Part shown: positions 48,320 to 62,460 of the stretch, one piece after another | How positions within the stretch are numbered: the first letter of the stretch is position 1 | Layout of the letters: the number at the start of each line of letters is the position of its first letter | Notes under the pieces: generated by a model | What the model was told of the DNA's origin: nothing | The model's database searches: none | The model's input: only the letters and a program-made list of their open reading frames with translations | Made by a program: the position numbers and the translations under genes | NCBI GenBank assembly: GCA_029204225.1 | Contig: CM055103.1 | Coordinates: forward strand, 45,978,611-46,042,610 | DNA: 64,000 nucleotides | Direction: 5' to 3' | From: Diphasiastrum complanatum | Lineage: Eukaryota; Streptophyta; Lycopodiopsida; Lycopodiales; Lycopodiaceae

Positions 48320-48587
48320 AGTCGATCTGCCATTATTGCGAAAAATCCAAAAAACCCGAAGGTGCCTTTGAATAGAGAAAGCAAAAAAATCCCGAAGGTG
48401 TGCTTGAAATTGATTTCAAGGCAATTTAGTTACTGTGTCACACATTGCAAAAAATGCGAAGGTCCGAAATATGTAGTCGGCCTTTGGCTATTTCAGGATG
48501 CTCATTACTTGAACGATTGTTAAGGCTGGGCATTAAAATCTAATAGAAGGTTGGTCTCTAGCTTCTCACCTTCAATGGTATCAGAGC
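48320..48587 (+). repeat. Fragment of another copia LTR with primer-binding site
   Basis: The sequence carries CCCGAAGGTG and GCGAAAAATCC phrases like those in the LTR of copia D. It ends CACCTTCA at 48574, followed by TGGTATCAGAGC at 48576-48587. The LTR start is not visible, so only the 3' end of the LTR is called. Confidence 0.65.
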
Positions 48588-48647
48588 AATCCGACGTCGA
48601 AGATTCACACCATTTTTTCTCCTTTTCTTTTTGTTCTTCCTTCTTTT

Positions 48648-49320
48648 ATGGAAGGTCCTGGTGTGGAAGCATTTTCTGAGATTTATCTCAAATTTAAGTC
48701 TCTACTCAGTACCCCCTTGTTCATATCTCAAAATAAAGACATGATTCATTATCAAGACTTGGTGGCACTCGACAGGCATACGTATAAAGCTAAGCTTGAT
48801 AGAATGTTCACCAAGTTGCATAATGATTTCAAGTCTATAGACGATTGTCAAATATAGAATAAGAAATATTGATTTGTAGAGTTTCAGTCTGTATTTTTTT
48901 TTTTTTTTGTTAAATATTTTTGACGATTCAGAAGTTGTCTCTTCTACTTCTAAAACTGCTTCTTCTAGTGGTACAAATATGAAAAGTCTAAGCCTGTAGA
49001 TATAGAGATTTTTTTTATTGATACAAGCGTTAGTTTAGATGATTGTACAGATTTTGATCCTGTTCGAAATAGGGCATCGTTTATAAGCCCTAAAACTGCC
49101 ACTACTCTTTCTGCTTCTGATAAATCTCTAATCACACTGCCTACTTATAATATAGATAATAATTCTTTTTTGACACTATTGGATATATCGGGTCTTTTTT
49201 ATTTCACAGAGGCTTAGACTCTTTGCATTTTGAGCAAAGAGCTTCATGAATTTTCAGATATAATTGATTTTGATGCTAATGATCTTCTATCGTGGTCTTC
49301 TTTCAGCAAAAAATTGATTT
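48648..49320 (+). pseudogene. Gag-like relic after the primer site
   Basis: An ATG 60 bp after the primer site opens a 69-residue frame (MEGPGVEAFSEIYLKFKSLL ... FTKLHNDFKSIDDCQI). After a poly-T and several stops, an acidic Ser/Thr/Asp-rich frame follows (about 48977-49320) with one stop: SKPVDIEIFFIDTS, DDCTDFDPVRNRASFI, DFDANDLLSWSSFSKKLI. The position directly after an LTR and primer site suggests the gag region of a copia-like element, but neither UBN2 nor a zinc knuckle can be recognised. It is inactive as it stands. Confidence 0.45.
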
Positions 49321-49379
49321 AGCATAATATCAAATAGAATCCATATTAGATTATCCCTATTAAATATGTGAAGGAACTA

Positions 49380-49973
49380 CTATACCTGAAAAGATGCCAA
49401 CCACCAAATATCATTTTCTGATTGAACATTGAATTTGAGGCCTTCTGAGTCTTTTGAATTTGAAAGTGTTCCATTCATGATTGTAAGACTGAGTCTCTCC
49501 ATTTTTTGTCCTTCTATATTTTCAGACTCATCTAACTTGAGAACAACTATCAACTTGTTATTGACATTCTCATTTGTAATACCGTAACAATTTATGATGA
49601 ATGTTAGTAACTGATTAATTTCAATAAATATATTGTTGGAATTGTTATATGCTAGACATTCTCCTTTCGAGCAATACACTTCATTGATATGAGATGGATT
49701 ACCAACTATTGTCTGGATACCTTGGTTTAACATGTCTTTCTTTTTTTTTAAATGAAATGGTCGTGGGGTTGGAAACTTTTTAATACTTACTTGTGCAAAT
49801 GCCTCCTTTATCATCTTAAACATTGTTGCATATGCTTCTCTACTAATGCTAGAAGAATCAAATGCCCCCTGAACCAATGTAGTGTCCAATATTTTTCCAA
49901 CTTCATTCATAATGTTATCAGTAACTGAAGCCTTAATCCTTTTCATTTTGTTATTGTTTAACATTGATTTCAT
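49380..49973 (-). CDS. Unknown protein, possible exon of a transposon-derived gene
   Basis: A 197-codon open frame, the longest uninterrupted one in the window that is not obviously LTR-derived. It reads, in parts, ASVTDNIMNEVGKILDTTLV, QGAFDSSSISREAYATMFKM, KKFPTPRPFHLKKKK, then NNIFIEINQLLTFIINCYGI, IVVLKLDESENIEGQKMERL and QSENDIWWLASFQ. The end reads TTTTCAG/GTATAG on the minus strand, a good splice donor, so another exon may follow below 49380. A stop lies a few codons before the ATG in the same frame. I do not recognise the family with certainty. The style (KLDE-Q-MERL, WWLASFQ) suggests a large conserved multi-exon protein of the kind domesticated from or carried by a DNA transposon. 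No function is proposed. Confidence 0.45.
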   Translation of the reverse strand: MKSMLNNNKMKRIKASVTDNIMNEVGKILDTTLVQGAFDSSSISREAYATMFKMIKEAFAQVSIKKFPTPRPFHLKKKKDMLNQGIQTIVGNPSHINEVYCSKGECLAYNNSNNIFIEINQLLTFIINCYGITNENVNNKLIVVLKLDESENIEGQKMERLSLTIMNGTLSNSKDSEGLKFNVQSENDIWWLASFQV

Positions 49974-50213
49974 AGATTAAGAAGTCAAAGTAGAACCTAG
50001 TGAGTTTCCAATGGAAATCTCATCGGCCAAATGGTCTTCAACATCCAATGTTGATCTATATTGCAAACATGATGTTCATAAAAATGTCAGTAGAGATTAG
50101 GATAGTCATAGTATTCATAGTAGCATAATAAACAAATCAACAGAAAGTTGAAACTAATAAATAATAAAACTAGTGATTATTAAGCAATATTCAACCAAAT
50201 AACTATAACTTAC

Positions 50214-50475
50214 TTGAATGCATGGATTTTTCTTTTCGATAATCTCCTCTGGATGATAGATCACATATATCCTTGGTTACCAATCTTTTCTTCTTATTGT
50301 TTCTGACCTTTTTGTTGAGCACATCCATATTTTTAACAAGAGACAAATATGAGATATGCATGGATTGAAATGCAATTTTTATCTCATCATTACTAGTTGT
50401 AAAATGACGCAAAGATAATTTCAACGTTTGAATCTCCTTCTTGAACATCTCATTTTCTTCCAAACAAGTTTTCAA
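50214..50475 (-). CDS. Unknown coiled-coil exon candidate
   Basis: A minus-strand frame from the ATG at 50475 gives 87 codons and then a consensus donor (CAA/GTAAGT at 50214/50213). The protein starts ENEMFKKEIQTLKLSLRHF and continues through NDEIKIAFQSMHISYL to a basic stretch (NKKVRNNKKKRLV), which looks like a coiled coil followed by a nuclear-localisation-like cluster. It lies 240 bp upstream, on the same strand, of the frame at 49973. A phase-correct acceptor joining the two could not be found by eye, so linking them is tentative. Confidence 0.35.
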
Positions 50476-50489
50476 CTTTGTAGATTTGT

Positions 50490-52889
50490 CACTCCTTTAA
50501 TATTTTCCTTAATTCCTCTTTCCAATAATGTATTCTTTGAATTGAATGTGCATTCCCATAAAGCATCAGATTCTCATAGTAATCCAAAAGGCCATTTTTG
50601 CCATGACACATATAGATTATTAATTGACTCACCGAATGAAAATCCGGACGTTGCAATGAATATGGATCAATAGGATACAATGTTCCTCATGACCATAAAT
50701 CTACATGCTTTAGCTTTTCCTCCTTGTATCGTATAATATCAAAAGTTGACAATTTGGGTTGCTTTGAATTTCTTGTCCTGAGCGGAGTATATTATGGTCA
50801 CTGATCCACATGAAGATGATAAAGCTTTGTCATCAGTACAATAGTATAGTAACAAACAACACAATGACAATAATAGAACTGGAGATGGCAGTAAACACTT
50901 GTTTAACCGTGGAGATAGAGATGGCGTAGGCTTTTTTTTCTGAAATGTCACTCCTAATTCAAATTTTTGAGTGTTCCCAACTATTGGGAGGGAATATTTC
51001 GACATTTTGAAAATTAGACTCTAATTGTGGTTAAGCACCAGTGAAGTTTGATGTGACTAAATAAGGTACATTCATTTTCATGGAAAGTAGTGTGGGCAGA
51101 TGCATAAAGAAGTTAGAAAATGATATTTTAATAGCTTTATTGTTATTTTCTCTCTCCTACATGGCATTTCTTATAGGGCCCTCTTTGGGCCCATATTTTC
51201 TCTAATGGTCCTTTTTTAAGGCACTTTGTCTTTTCAAACTCTTTTTCTACTTCTCCTACAAGTTATGTGCTCTATGATGTTTTACAAGCTTAGCCACAAC
51301 ATGTGGATAAGATTGATTGCTTCTCCCTCAAGCCCTATTGTAGTTCTTCAACAAGCTTTGTGACCCTTTACTATATATGAGGTACTCACAAGGTAACATC
51401 TTTCACACAAAGCAGTGGAGATATTATGATAATCTTTATCTCTTGCAGCGCCCTACTATCTTCTCTTTTATGATGGATTTTACATGGTAAGAATGCCTTG
51501 TCTACACTTTTTACATTCAAAGAGAATGCTTTTGGTTGTTTGCTATATCATTGACATTCGTAACTAGAGGATGCTCAGTTTCAGATTGTTATAGACCTAC
51601 TAGTTGGTAAGAATATCATTTTGTTGCAAATGGATTTATTTGCCTATTATGTATATTTTGTAGGCTATTTTTCTAGTATCTATTGAGGTGCTTGAACATC
51701 GACTATTTTCTCTAAAAAAATCAACTTTTTTCACTTGTTGTCCAGCGATGGATTATAGGAATGGTTTACCCCAAAAAGCAGCTTTTGCTACTAACTGTCT
51801 ATCGATGGAGCATTGAGTTTATTACACCAATTTTTACAGCATTTCTACTTTTCTTCCAACTATGCATCTTGTTCCGAACCATTAAAATAGAATGATATAA
51901 TGTTGTGAAGATTTCAACTAGTTTAGTTAAGTTGGCAATTTTGAGACCAAGGTTAAATTTCAACTTAGAGATAGATTTAATTATGTTAATAAGGTCTAAG
52001 AATAGTGAATATACTATTTTTAACAGCTAGGCGAGTTGATAAGATCACATTTAGACATATTGTCATTGATTGATTTGGATACAATGCATCTAGTCATAAA
52101 AATCTAGGTTTTTGATGAAGTACCTAGAAACTACCATTTAGGGGCAAGTGGCCAAATGTCACACTTTTTGCTATAAATATCAGCTCTAGCAAGCATACTG
52201 TATTCAAGAGTTCTCTTTTCATTTGGAGAACATTCATCATCTATGCATTGTCTTCTCCTAGCTCTTCTCCTCTTGATACCTTGATTTCTAATGTGTAGAA
52301 TGCTAATTTTCTTGTTGTTCTTGAGTTCACACATGTGAAGGCTGATGCACAACTGTTGTTTTATGAAAAGGGACCATACTATATTGGATCATAGTTATTT
52401 TAATGAGATTTGCATGTATTTCTATGTTCTAGCATATTAGATGCATGATTTTCTACATTGTTAACGAACTAGATGTGCAACCAAATTTACCTCTAGATCT
52501 AATTGATCCATTAAGCATGTTTTGGATCTTATCTTTTCACATGGTATCAAACTTGCTTGTTGCAGGCTAAATGTTGACTTTTTGCTAAATCTAGTGGATT
52601 ATTTGAGGATGTCATCAATTCTATGTAGATTTGGAGTTGTTTCTATCTCAAATCAAGCATTTTCAAGAGTAAAAAGTGGATCTTGTGATCCTATTTTCAT
52701 TTTAGGTCAAATAACTTGTAGTAGGTGGCTGATTTTTAATCTAATTATTGAAATTTGGAAACAAAAATTGCACATGGTAGTGGAAGTAGCATTCTACTAG
52801 AATTTGTATCAAGTGTCTAGCTTTTGCATATAGCTTGTGATTATTCAAAAGTACTACGGTCTTTTGATGAAACCATAAAAGTTGGATAG
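50490..52889. other. Mostly featureless, with a relic related to the 56.4-kb repeat
   Basis: At about 51125-51215, the phrases CCTACATGGCA, CTTATAGGGCCCT and TTTTCTCTAATGG match 56370-56425, the left flank of the GC-rich hairpin. Otherwise no gene is seen. A minus frame at 50739-51005 has an Arg/Pro/Ser start and a hydrophobic Leu/Cys run (about 19 residues) that could be a membrane segment, but it has no support. Confidence 0.4.
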
Positions 52890-53919
52890 TGTTGGACCCT
52901 TTTAGTGCCTCCCTAATTGGTGCAATCAAGAGGGCAAAGAAGGGGCTTGGATTTCCAACCGGGTGAGTACTAGTGTAGTATCGGGCTTGGATCCCATGGG
53001 GAGAGTTTAAACATGATGATAGGAGTGGAGATCTAGGCTTGCTAAGGTTGTCAATATTAGCTTCGGATGGGATCATGGAATAGCCAAGATTTGTGCGACG
53101 CCATCTTTGTTGCTTTTCCTCTTTTTGGTCTTTTCTTGGTTGCTTATCTGAGCATCAATGGCTCTAGATCTTCTCCTCTTAAAGTTGATTTTATCACTGA
53201 GGGAGGTGAACCATGAAAGCCTACCTAATGGATTTTAATGACCGGTTCATGGTTTTAATGGCTGAGTAAAAAATGAGAAAATCAAGTTGGTGAGTCAGAG
53301 CGCGAGTCAGCCTTTGACTCGCCGAGATCATAGAACAGAGCCAAAAGACTGCTCAGCACATTGGAACAGTGGCGAGTCCGGAAGATGAGAAAAAAAGAGA
53401 AAAAAAGCCTGTTGGCGAGTCAAAAATCTATAAAAAAATGAGAGAAAATAGCAAAAAAAATACAAACTAAAATCCACTCTTAAGATTGTTTAGCATAGTC
53501 TCCCCAACAACGACGCCAAATACACAGTCTCCCTAGCAACGATGCCAAAAAAACGTTGGACCCTTTATGTGCCTCCCTAATCGGTGTGATCAAGAGGGCA
53601 AAGAAGGGGCTTGGATCTCCAACTGGGTGAGTAGTAGTGTAGTATCGGGCTTCAATCCAATGGGGAGAGGGTAAAATAGTGATAGGAGTGGAAATCTAGG
53701 CTTGCTAAGGTTGTCAATCTTAGCTTTGGATTAGATCGTGGAATAGCCGAGATTTATGTGGCGGTCATCTTTGTTGCTTTTGATCTTTTTGGTCTTTTCT
53801 TGGTTGCTTATCTAGGCATCAATGGCTCTAGATCTTCTCCTCTTGAAGTTGATCTTCTCAAGGGAGGTGAACGATGAAAGCCTACCTAATAGATCTTAAT
53901 GATCGGTTCATGGTTTTCT

Positions 53920-54042
<123 letters not shown>

Positions 54043-54855
54043 ATTAGAGAGTATGGAAGAAGATCGAATACAAAGGAAATGGCTCCCTCTTACAGATTTG
54101 AGAGGTGAGTCTCCTTCACTCTGATCACGATCTCGACCGTCAAGATCACTTTGTGTTTCTTGAAGACAATTTGTGTTCACTTATTAGCCTAATGCCCAAT
54201 TTGTTGATGGCGAGTCAGATGGCTGAGTAAAAAATCAAGCTGGTGAGTCAGATTTTGACTCGCCAAGATCACATAACAGAGCCAAAAGTCTACTCAGCAC
54301 ACTGGAATAGTGGCGAGTCAGGAAGATGAGAAAAAAGTAGAAAAAAAAGCCTATTGGCGAGTAAAACATCTATAAAAAAATAAGAGAAAATAACAAAAAA
54401 ATGCAAACTAAAATCCACTCTTAAGACTATTTAGCACATTCTCCTCAGCAACGTAGCCAAAAAATTGTTGGACCCTTTCTGTGCCTCCCTAATCGGTGCG
54501 ATCAAGAGGGCAAAGAAGGGGCTTGGATCTCCAACTAGGTGATTAATAGTGTAGTATCGGGCTTCGATCCAATGGGGAGAGGGTAAGAACAGTGATAGGA
54601 GTGGAAATCTAGGCTTGCTAAGATTGTCAATCTTAGCTTCGGATTGGATCGTGGAATAGCCGAGATTTGTGCGGCATTCATCTTTTTTGCTTTTCCTCAT
54701 TTTGGCCTTTTCTTGATTGCTTATCTAGGCATCAATGGCTCTAGATTTTCTCCTCTTGAGGTTTATCTTTCTCATGGGAGGTAAACGATGAAAGAAAACC
54801 TACCTAATGGATCTTAATGGTCGCTTCATGATTTTCTTAATGAAAGGGAGAAGAG

Positions 54856-55050
<195 letters not shown>

Positions 55051-55891
55051 AAAGTGAAATGGACAGAGTTTTATTAGGAAGAGTAGAAGAAGATTGAATA
55101 CAAAGGAAATGGCTCCCTCTTATAGATTTGAGAGGTGAGCCTCCTTCATTCTAATCGGCTATTAAGGTTCCTTCAGGATCACAATCTCGACCGTCAAGAT
55201 CACTTTGTGTTTCTTGAGGACAATTTGTGTTTCATAACTTAGGAACTTTACAAAAGCTAAGTTTAAAATACTTTATGTAATAATTGTGCTCCCTTGCACT
55301 TATTAGCCTAGGGCAAAATGTTGGACTCACACGTGTAGGATGCCAAATGGTTGTCTGTTTCTAATACTTCCGACGCTCTACTTTTGTTGTGTAGTGTTTG
55401 GGCTTATTGTAGAAGCCTCTTGGCATATTCTAGAATATTACATGTCATACCTAGAATCGGACAATAGATAATATCTCTTGTGAGAAAGGATCTGATTTTT
55501 TCAAGAACAAATTCAAAAAAAAAATTGAGGGAGGGTGGATGGGATACAAAGCCTTCCCCCTTTGTCCTTGAGACGCGCTGGGCATGAAATCGCCCCCCTC
55601 CCTCCAGGTCGCTAGGCCCGTTCGATGCCCAGAGCTCGGTCCGTACTGGCCCGAAAGGGGGGGGTTGGGTGTGCATTGGAGAAGATTTGAGCACAAAAGG
55701 GGCCTTTCAAAAAGATACTTTTTTTTTTTCAAAAGACCAATCAAAACACTCAAATTTGAAATCTACATAACGTAGCCCCTTCAAATTGATTTTCTTTTCT
55801 TTTTAAAAGAATTGTATTTTGTGTTGGGGGCAGCTTGTAAATAAGCCATCTTATCTGTAGTATAGTATGCAACTCAGCTAAAAAAAAACAG

Positions 55892-56258
55892 TGTAACTTT
55901 TGAACGGCAACTCGGATTGATATGATTACGGTGCTGTTAGAAAGCCCTTGACGAGACTTTTCAACAACACCCAACATCACCCAATTCCGAGCTACGGTGA
56001 AGAAGTTATAGCCAGTTAAAGTTTTGGTCAGGTTGACCAAGATGACCCAGTTCCGAACTACAGTGAAGAAGCTATGGCTGGTCAAAGTTTTGGTTGGGTT
56101 GACCAAGTGTTGACCAACCAAAACTTTGGCCAGACATAACTTCTTCACCGTAGCTCGGAACTGGATCATCTTGGATGTCGTTGAAAAGCTCTCATCAACG
56201 ACTTTCTAATGGCATTGTAATCATCTCAATCTGAGCTGTCGTTCAAAAGTTATGATTT
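55892..56258. repeat. Inner long hairpin, arms about 170 bp
   Basis: The left arm starts AACTTTTGAACGGCAACTCG and the right arm ends GAGCTGTCGTTCAAAAGTTA, which pairs with it. The arms also share CCGAGCTACGGTGAAGAAGT and its complement. Three copies of a unit with GTGAAGAAG and AAAGTTTTGGT (about 55990, 56070 and, inverted, 56120) lie toward the centre. Confidence 0.85.
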
Positions 56259-56425
56259 TTTCAGTTGCAGACTACACTATGCACATAATAGCTAACCATC
56301 GAAGACTGTGTGGGCAAGACTGCAGGCAAAAAAAGATTTTATTTTAGTATTTTACATTGCCAAAACATTGTCATCCTACGTGGCAATCCTTATAGGGCCC
56401 TTTCCAAGGCCAAGTTTTCTCTAAT

Positions 56426-56529
56426 GAGAGCGCGGTGACCGCGCGTCCACCCGGGGCTAGCGTCAAAACGTGGTACGCCTCCCATGTTTTCACGCTGGCC
56501 CGGGTGGATGCGCAGTGACCGCGCTCTCT
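56426..56529. repeat. 104-bp GC-rich near-perfect hairpin
   Basis: The left arm GAGAGCGCGGTGACCGCGCG, followed by TCCACCCGGG, pairs with the right arm CCCGGGTGGA then TGCGCAGTGACCGCGCTCTC. The inner part (GCTAGCGTCAAAACGTGG against ATGTTTTCACGCTGGC) pairs as well, leaving a loop of roughly 10 nt. The stem is about 45 bp with few mismatches. Confidence 0.85.
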
Positions 56530-57031
56530 CACACCCCCCCCCCCTTTGGGCCAGTACGGATGGCGGATGGCAAGGGAGGGGGGGTATGTGTGGGCCCTCT
56601 GGCTCTAAGCAACGAATAGGCCTAGTGGCCCATACGGGGCGAGGAGGGATTTCACGTCCAGCGCACCCCGAGGACTGGGGGGGGTTTGTAACCCCATCCC
56701 CCCTCTCTCAATTTTTTTTTTTTGAATTTGGTTTTCAAAATGGGGGCCAATAGGTTATTGGGCCCTCTTTTTTTTCATTCTGAGTTAAAAAAAAGCCGAT
56801 GTTTGAAGGCTTTGAAAAATGAAGTCTCATATTGGATTTAAAATTTTAGACTATACTAAAATATGTTGTCCTTGCTATATTACACTAGGTTCAAGTAGAG
56901 TCTATTCAAATGTGAGTTAACCCATGATAATTGAACTGCCACATAGGATAATTAATGATTTGATTAATCCTAATTAGCAAACATCTTTAGGCAAGGAAGA
57001 GGGTCTTTTTGAGTCCAAAAAGGGCCCTAAT

Positions 57032-57300
57032 GTCTAATGTATGTGGATGATATTATTTTGAGTGGATGCAACAATCAAGATGTAGATGACATCAAGAGAG
57101 CACTCAAGGAGAAATTTAAGGTACATGATCTTGGTTATTTGCACTACATTATAGGAACAGAGGTAATTAGAACTTCTCAATGTACTTCTATTTGTCAAGA
57201 GAAGTATGTTGATTCTATTATCAAATGATTTCATTTGCATAATGCTAAATCTATCGATACTCCTATGGAATGCACTACTAGTGGTGCATGGGCCTTGGAG
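57032..57300 (+). pseudogene. Ty1-copia reverse transcriptase YVDD fragment
   Basis: Frame: MYVDDIILSGCNNQDVDDIK, then FKVHDLGYLHYIIGTEVIR and CQEKYVDSIIK, a stop, then further copia phrases (AKSIDTPMEC). This is the copia reverse transcriptase from the catalytic YVDD (57040-57051) to the start of the connection region. It is preceded immediately by a 27-bp phrase shared with 2784-2810. The sequence drifts into unrelated DNA near 57300. A mirror frame on the minus strand is a shadow. Confidence 0.88.
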
Positions 57301-57530
57301 GGTATAAGTATACCTATTGGTGTATCCTTGATTGTGAGACTAGTAGTCGTATGCTGCTGTTGTGAATCCTCATTCCTCTTTGAGATTGATCCATAGCTTG
57401 GGGGCTAGATCCGTTTGATCTAGAATTGGTTGGGTTGGTTTGTCCACCATTCGTTTACCTTGTGTTGCTTGTTATTGGCATGCTTAGACTAGGATCCTTG
57501 GTTTAGGACTTTATATTGGTATCAGAGCCA
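57301..57530 (+). repeat. LTR end and primer-binding site of another copia
   Basis: TTGGTATCAGAGCCATA at about 57513-57529 is the plant copia primer site. The preceding 200 bp (TTGATCTAGAATTGG..., GGTTTAGGACTTTATA) would be the LTR 3' end. No gag frame is recognisable downstream. Confidence 0.6.
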
Positions 57531-59799
<2,269 letters not shown>

Positions 59800-60330
59800 T
59801 TTCGCCGATAAAAGCATCCCGAAGTTGTCGATGACTGGATAAACTGTTAATCAAGCTATTTTAGCTTGCACAACCTCCCTAGAGGAAAAGTGGATATTGT
59901 CAGTTTTGTTGTTTCTTGATGGCAAGGCCTCGTCGTGGTGGAGGGCCCTACCCGTGAAACTGGTGACTTAAGTTGGATTCCTTGTGGAATTCTGTAAGGC
60001 TTTAGTCACAATTGACAATTCTGATTGAAAATTAATTTTATTTATTGCAAAATGGGCAACCGAGAATTGGACACTTATGTTCAGGAGTTCTTGGATTTTT
60101 TGATCAAGGTGCCACTTTTTTATTGGAAGTTGGGTAGTGGAAATTCATTCTTGGACTGCAAGCCAATTTTCAAAACGAGTGCAAACGTAACATCCTGCAA
60201 TCCTTGGAAGATGCTATCCGTGTAGCCAACACCTATGACAGCACCGTGGTTGCCTCGCGAAAAAGCGTGCACGACCAAACGGCCTTGGAGCCTAGGATGG
60301 AAAAAACTAAAAATAACGCAAAAAGCAGTT
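59800..60330 (+). pseudogene. Ty3-gypsy gag fragment
   Basis: Frameshifted gag (retrotransposon gag domain): LDGKASSWWRALPVK (about 59917-59962), MGNRELDTYVQEFLDFLIKV (60052-60110), then in another frame LQANFQNECKRNILQSLEDA, IRVANTYDSTVVASRK and VHDQTALEP (about 60165-60295). The W-W of SSWWRAL and the final A-x-R-V-A-N-T-Y-D block are characteristic. Several frameshifts and stops are present. No protease or reverse transcriptase follows. Confidence 0.85.
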
Positions 60331-61721
60331 TTTTGATATGCTTGAAACTGAGGTGTACCAACACGCTATAAAAGTAAAAACAAGTGAAGCTAATAAAAAT
60401 CATGGATTATTCCCACTCATTCCTCAGTGAGTTGGAATTGGTACTCTGAAATTAGAATGTGAAATTTCTGAGAACTTCAATGATACTGGTGGTGTGTTAG
60501 TCTCAATCGATTTATGAACCATTCATATAAGTCGGAATTTTGAGACACTTTAATCAGGAAGTGGAGGGCCTTCATGGCGGAAGAACTTGTGGTATGGGAC
60601 GCAAGCGATTCCAAAATGAAGATCTAAAACTAACTGGATCAGTTTGACCATAGTAAGGCCGTAAATCTAAATGATGCCAAATACTATGGGTAATAAAACG
60701 GGTATTTTGTCGAAAATTTGAGATATTGGTCATGACCTCATAAAGATATCTCAAATTTACAAAACCGAAAACCCGCAAGCTATTTCTTTATAATAAAAAT
60801 ATATATATATTGGTGAATTTCTTAAACATTGATTTTCTTTAAAACTTCTCCTAGGACAAATCTAGATGGATATGCACCCCTTGGAAACTCGTATGGTTCT
60901 CTGTTAAAAGAGGGAGAAGTAGGAAGAAAAGAGAATTATCAAGGAGAAACATCTATCATAGATTTCAAGTGGAATCTGTTATATGAATATATGACGGACA
61001 TGTTTCAAGAATTAGAGACAATAGGATATTTAAAAATTTCATAAATCCTTTAAGGATTATAGTTGATATTTGGTTTGAAAATGTAAGATAAGAAAATTAG
61101 AAAACACTCTTGTGGTAGAGTGGTTGATTACAAGTCCGATGGATTTGTGTCAGAACTAAGGAATTCTATTGCAATATGGTGGTTTGTTGAAACATGTTCC
61201 TTGTTGGTGTAATAAACTTGATCTTAGTGAGGACTGAGATCCATGGGTTGATGCAAGGAAGGAAATTTACACTAACAATATATTCTTTAGGGATAATCTC
61301 CAGATGAGATTTTGGTTGTGGAATAGCACTCTTTGAGAAATATTCTCTCTTAGAAGATATCCAAGTTACATGATTCTCGGTTAAGAAAGTATTGTGTACA
61401 TATCACTGAGATATCTGTAGAGATATGCTATGTAGTGAATCTTTGTGGGATCATAAAACCTTTTGTGCAAACTTTTAATCTTGTGGATCTACAAAGAATT
61501 CCTTGGACTAAGTTATTTGCATGCATAAAGTAGTCGTGAATACATACGCATATTGATGAGAATTGTAAAGAGACAACTCACTAGGTTATAGTAATTTCTC
61601 ATTGAGAATTACTTATTGACCTAGAATAGATTTATAATCAGACTTCACATAATGAGGTTCCGATGACACGTAAATGATGCCATATGTACCAAATTTATCA
61701 TTTTTCGTCGAGAATTCAGTT
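60331..61721. other. No recognisable gene
   Basis: A 71-residue plus frame at 60829-61044 has normal composition (VGRKENYQGETSIIDFKWN) but no known motif. The rest shows nothing I can support. Confidence 0.4.
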
Positions 61722-62460
61722 TTAATATCGATCTCAAGTGCGTTGAACAAGCTTTTAGTATTGGTTCTGAGCACGGGTACATAGGCCAAAGAATCTCGAA
61801 ATGAAAAAGTGCACTTGAGAGCGATATCTTAAAAAGTAATATCGATCTCAGGCGCGGAGGTACAAACGAAAAAGCAAAAAGGTTGAAATGCGCTTGAAAT
61901 TGATATCAGACATAGAAATCAAAATGTGTTTTAAAGGAGACGTGTTGTTTCGTGATTGGTTAAAAATATTCTTCCATACAGATATTGACTGATGTAACAA
62001 TTGTCACGTGCGGAATGACACGTGGCTGTTTATGATTAATAGACGTGTCACACCCACACATGTCATTCATCAAATAGTCATCATGATTGTACGGAAGGCC
62101 ACGTGTACTACTGAAATGATTCCACGTGTTTCAAATTTTTTATTTAATGTCTCAAATTCTTAGTTTTTTCAGTGCAATATCGATCTCAAGCGCATCAAAC
62201 AGGCTTTTAGTATTGGTTTTGAGTGTGGATACATTGGAAAGAGAAAATCGGAGTGAAGAAGCGTGCTTGAGAGCAATATCCTAGAAAGGAATATCGATTT
62301 TAGTCGCATAGGTACGAACGAAGGGAAATGAGGTTGAAAAGTGCACTTGAAATTGATATTAGGCTCAAAAATCAAAAAATTGCGAACGACACGTGTCTTT
62401 TCACGATTGCTTAAAATACTCGTCCATACATAAAATGATTAACGTGATAGTTGTCACGTG
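61722..62460. repeat. Duplicated block rich in ACGT motifs
   Basis: Two copies of about 288 bp, at 61722-62010 and 62175-62460, offset by about 452 bp. Each opens AATATCGATCTCAAG and closes GTTGTCACGTGC or ATTGTCACGTGC. The blocks and the DNA between them hold many ACGT-core sites: GTCACGTGC, GACACGTGGC, CCACGTGTAC, CCACGTGTTT and GACACGTGTC. The second copy ends about 110 bp before the Ulp1-like gene, so it may form part of its promoter. Confidence 0.8.

Larger units (their letters stand above)
55480..56760. mobile_element. Nested foldback element with GC-rich outer arms
   Basis: The outer arms, about 55480-55675 and 56530-56755, are inverted copies. Both contain poly-C/G runs, a GGGCCAGTACGGA or TCCGTACTGGCCC phrase, a CCCAGCGCG/GCGCTGGGC-type phrase, and an AATTTTTTTTT or AAAAAAAAATT run followed by a related flank. 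Between them lie a second long hairpin (55892-56258) and a third short GC-rich hairpin (56426-56529). No transposase is present, so it would be non-autonomous. The local GC content contrasts sharply with the AT-rich surroundings. Confidence 0.75.

Noticed and set aside
57034-57240. 68-codon minus frame
   Set aside because: It lies opposite the copia YVDD fragment and is a shadow of it.
61107-61145. tRNA-like phrase GTGGTAGAGTGGTTGATTAC
   Set aside because: No matching B box and no cloverleaf arms can be drawn around it.
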